NCBI GenBank assembly: GCA_900319885.1
Contig: ONQH01000043.1
Span: forward strand, 1 to 7,390
Length of the DNA stretch: 7,390 nucleotides
Source of the DNA: Candidatus Avelusimicrobium ruminicola
GTDB lineage: Bacteria; Elusimicrobiota; Elusimicrobia; Elusimicrobiales; Elusimicrobiaceae
Direction of reading: 5' to 3'
Below are positions 5,644-7,390 of the stretch, one piece after another. A program made the position numbers and the translations under genes. The notes under the pieces are model-generated. The model searched no databases. It had not been told where the DNA came from and was given only the letters and a program-made list of their open reading frames with translations. Each line of letters starts with the position of its first letter. Position 1 is the stretch's first letter.

Positions 5644-6255
5644 ATGATTGCGTATTTAACCGGCAACGTTTTGGAAGTGCGCGAAGATGGTGTGATCCTG
5701 GTCTGTGGGGGCGTAGGGTATGAAATCAATTTGCCTACCGCGTCCGCCGCGGACTTGGTACAAGGCGCGCAGGCTTCCTTCTATATAGCGGAATCTATTT
5801 CGCCGTACGACGGCACGGTACTGTACGGATTTGCCCACAAAGAAGACAAAGAACTTTGGTATTTATTCAAAACCGCCATCCCCAATACCGGGCCTAAAAA
5901 AGCGTTAGAATACTTAAATAAAGCCTTGCGTTCGGTGGCGGATTTTCATCACGCCATTATTTCACGCGATCCTAAAATTTTAACCAGCATTTTTGGCTTT
6001 ACGTCTAAAACCGCTGAAAAACTAATCACGTCCCTAAAAGATAAAATGGATAGTGTTTCTATTCAAGGGCAGACCAAAATTAAAGTGGCCGATGAAGTAC
6101 CTTATATGGCCGGCGTGTTAGAAGCGTTAAGTGCACTGGGGTATTCGGCGGCGGAATCGCGCCGGGCCCTTGAAAAACTGCACGCCCAAGGCGTAAAACC
6201 CACTGAAAAGTTGGAAAATATTGTGAAAGAGGCCCTGCGGGTGTTAACCAAATGA
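5644..6255 (+). CDS. ruvA: Holliday junction branch migration complex subunit RuvA (divergent HhH motifs)
   Basis: The product has 203 residues, the usual RuvA length. Domain I (1-63) has the hallmark [10 protein letters not shown] (22-31) and ends LYGF (60-63). Domain II follows, and the C-terminal domain III (about 153-203, [15 protein letters not shown]) binds RuvB. RuvA tetramers hold the four-way junction so that RuvB can drive branch migration. Two regions are unusual. The first helix-hairpin-helix reads [10 protein letters not shown] instead of the common NGVGPKLAL, and the second reads [11 protein letters not shown] instead of PGIGKKTAERL, so glycines that contact DNA backbone are lost. 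The acidic pin, ED at residues 55-56 in E. coli RuvA, aligns with YD here. The frame is intact and ruvB overlaps it, so I read this as divergence and not decay. The gene overlaps ruvB by ATGA. Confidence 0.93.
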   Translation: MIAYLTGNVLEVREDGVILVCGGVGYEINLPTASAADLVQGAQASFYIAESISPYDGTVLYGFAHKEDKELWYLFKTAIPNTGPKKALEYLNKALRSVADFHHAIISRDPKILTSIFGFTSKTAEKLITSLKDKMDSVSIQGQTKIKVADEVPYMAGVLEALSALGYSAAESRRALEKLHAQGVKPTEKLENIVKEALRVLTK

Positions 6256-7274
6256 GCAACCAAAACGAAATATTAGATGTTACCCAACTGCCCGACGAAT
6301 CCGCCGGATTAGAGGCCGCCTTGCGCCCCACCACGCTAGACGAATTTGTCGGCCAGGAAAAACTCAAAGAAAATTTACGTATTTTTATCCAAGCCGCCAA
6401 ATCCCGCAAAGAAGCACTGGACCATTGTTTATTCTACGCGCCGCCCGGTTTAGGGAAAACAACACTGGCCAACATTTTAGCCAAAGAGTTGGGCGTAAAT
6501 ATTAAAGTTACTTCCGGCCCGGTGCTGGCTCGCCCCGGTGATTTAGCCGCCATGCTGACCACCGAACTGGCCGAAGGCGATATTTTATTTATTGACGAAA
6601 TTCACCGCCTGAACCCCGCGGTGGAAGAAGCCCTCTACCCCGCCATGGAAGATTTTACGTTTTTTATCAATACCGGTAAAGGGGCCGGATCCACCACGTT
6701 AAAATTAGCAGTTCCGCATTTTACGTTAGTAGGGGCTACCACGCGCTCGGGCCTACTCACCGGCCCGCTACGTGACCGCTTTGGCATTGTATTTAATTTG
6801 GGTTTTTACGAAGTGCCTGAGATTACCGATATTTTAGCCCGCTCGGCACGCTTACTCAATATAGAAGCAGACCGTGACGGGTTAACCGAACTGGCCAAAC
6901 GTTCCCGCGGGACCCCGCGTATTGCCAACCGCTTATTACGCCGGGCGCGCGATTTTGCCCAAGTCAAAGGCCAAGGTATTATTACGCACGATATTGCCAC
7001 GACGGCTATGGACAGTTTAGACATTGACAGCGAAGGCCTAGACAGCGTGGATAAACGCATTTTAGAGGCCCTTATTGACCGTTTCTCCGGCGGGCCGGTG
7101 GGCGTGGAAAACTTAGCCATAGCGGTATCGGAATCGGTAGATACTTTAACGGATGTTATTGAACCGTTTTTAATCAAAGCCGGTTTTATTGCGCGTACGC
7201 CGCGCGGACGTGTAGCCACGCGCAAGGCGTATGAACACATGGGCCGCAAAATCGCCCAAGAGTTGTTGTTTTAA
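6252..7274 (+). CDS. ruvB: Holliday junction branch migration DNA helicase RuvB
   Basis: The product has 340 residues, standard for RuvB. It contains [12 protein letters not shown] (25-35), Walker A APPGLGKT (63-70), Walker B ILFIDEIH (111-118), sensor-1 GATTRSG (161-167), the arginine-finger segment LRDRFG (173-178), [16 protein letters not shown] (220-235) and the C-terminal DNA-binding winged helix (about 262-340, including [10 protein letters not shown] and RTPRGR). RuvB forms hexameric rings flanking the RuvA-bound junction and pumps DNA through by ATP hydrolysis. The Walker A begins with Ala where most RuvB proteins have Gly. The beta-hairpin that contacts RuvA (about 136-152, [17 protein letters not shown]) also differs from the common sequence, as might be expected beside a divergent RuvA. 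Translation is coupled to ruvA by the 4-nt overlap. No ruvC lies in the window. Confidence 0.97.
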   Translation: MSNQNEILDVTQLPDESAGLEAALRPTTLDEFVGQEKLKENLRIFIQAAKSRKEALDHCLFYAPPGLGKTTLANILAKELGVNIKVTSGPVLARPGDLAAMLTTELAEGDILFIDEIHRLNPAVEEALYPAMEDFTFFINTGKGAGSTTLKLAVPHFTLVGATTRSGLLTGPLRDRFGIVFNLGFYEVPEITDILARSARLLNIEADRDGLTELAKRSRGTPRIANRLLRRARDFAQVKGQGIITHDIATTAMDSLDIDSEGLDSVDKRILEALIDRFSGGPVGVENLAIAVSESVDTLTDVIEPFLIKAGFIARTPRGRVATRKAYEHMGRKIAQELLF

Positions 7275-7275
7275 T

Positions 7276-7390
7276 ATGCGCGCATACGGGAAATGTTGGT
7301 TAATGGGTGTCATGCTCACGCTGCTGGCAGCGTGTATCGTGCCCTCGGCCAAGCAAAATAATTCCGCCCAAACCATCACGTATACCCCCA
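7276..7390 (+). CDS. Lipoprotein, N-terminal fragment (3' end outside window)
   Basis: An ATG one nt after the ruvB stop opens a frame running to the window edge (38 residues). It encodes a signal peptide with a lipobox: R2 and K6, hydrophobic LMGVMLTLLAA (9-19), then C20, giving LAAC. Signal peptidase II would cleave before C20, which would be lipidated. The mature start IVPSAKQNNSAQT is polar and looks like a linker. The gene has no separate promoter or strong ribosome site and should be translated from the ruvAB transcript. Too little is visible to name a function. Confidence 0.72.
   Translation, partial: MRAYGKCWLMGVMLTLLAACIVPSAKQNNSAQTITYTP

Overview
The window reads as ordinary chromosome of a diderm (Gram-negative-type) bacterium. 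The evidence is an Omp85-type outer-membrane barrel gene with a signal peptide, the start of a lipoprotein gene, and a ruvA-ruvB pair. The species cannot be fixed from sequence alone. A deep-branching phylum such as Elusimicrobiota is a low-confidence guess, prompted by an unusually divergent RuvA and mixed base composition.

Layout from left to right. (1) The 3' end of a WYL-domain transcriptional regulator (+ strand) runs to 472. It converges, with a 7-nt gap, on a 667-residue protein with two AAA+ ATPase modules (- strand, 480-2483). (2) The stretch 2484-2901 is a compact regulatory region. It holds the promoter of the AAA+ gene overlapped by a perfect 10-bp inverted repeat (2528-2550), an intrinsic terminator on the minus strand (2563-2584), a 61-residue two-helix membrane protein gene (2636-2821), and that gene's promoter with a second, related inverted repeat (2871-2889). 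(3) A minus-strand operon carries a dCMP/cytidine-type deaminase (4209-3721), then a 268-residue protein with a transmembrane segment at each end (3708-2902). (4) An 84-bp divergent promoter region leads on the plus strand to a short Omp85-like protein with one visible POTRA unit (4294-5592). (5) ruvA-ruvB follow with a 4-nt ATGA overlap, and one nucleotide after ruvB begins a lipoprotein gene cut by the window end.

How the parts may work together. ruvAB encodes the Holliday-junction branch-migration motor, and the lipoprotein gene appears to ride on the same transcript. The deaminase supplies dUMP for thymidylate synthesis; its downstream partner is unknown. The most notable regulatory signal is that the AAA+ gene and the small membrane-protein gene have near-identical promoter geometry: the heptamer TGTCGCA sits exactly 14 nt before a TATAAR -10 box, as the promoter-proximal half of an inverted repeat. 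This suggests one transcription factor controls both. The WYL regulator next door is an obvious, unproven candidate.

Other points of interest are RuvA helix-hairpin-helix motifs that have lost glycines, and two promoters (Omp85-like gene and ruvA) whose -10 box lies only 6-7 nt before the start codon, implying leaderless mRNAs. No tRNA, rRNA, CRISPR array, insertion sequence or transposase was seen.
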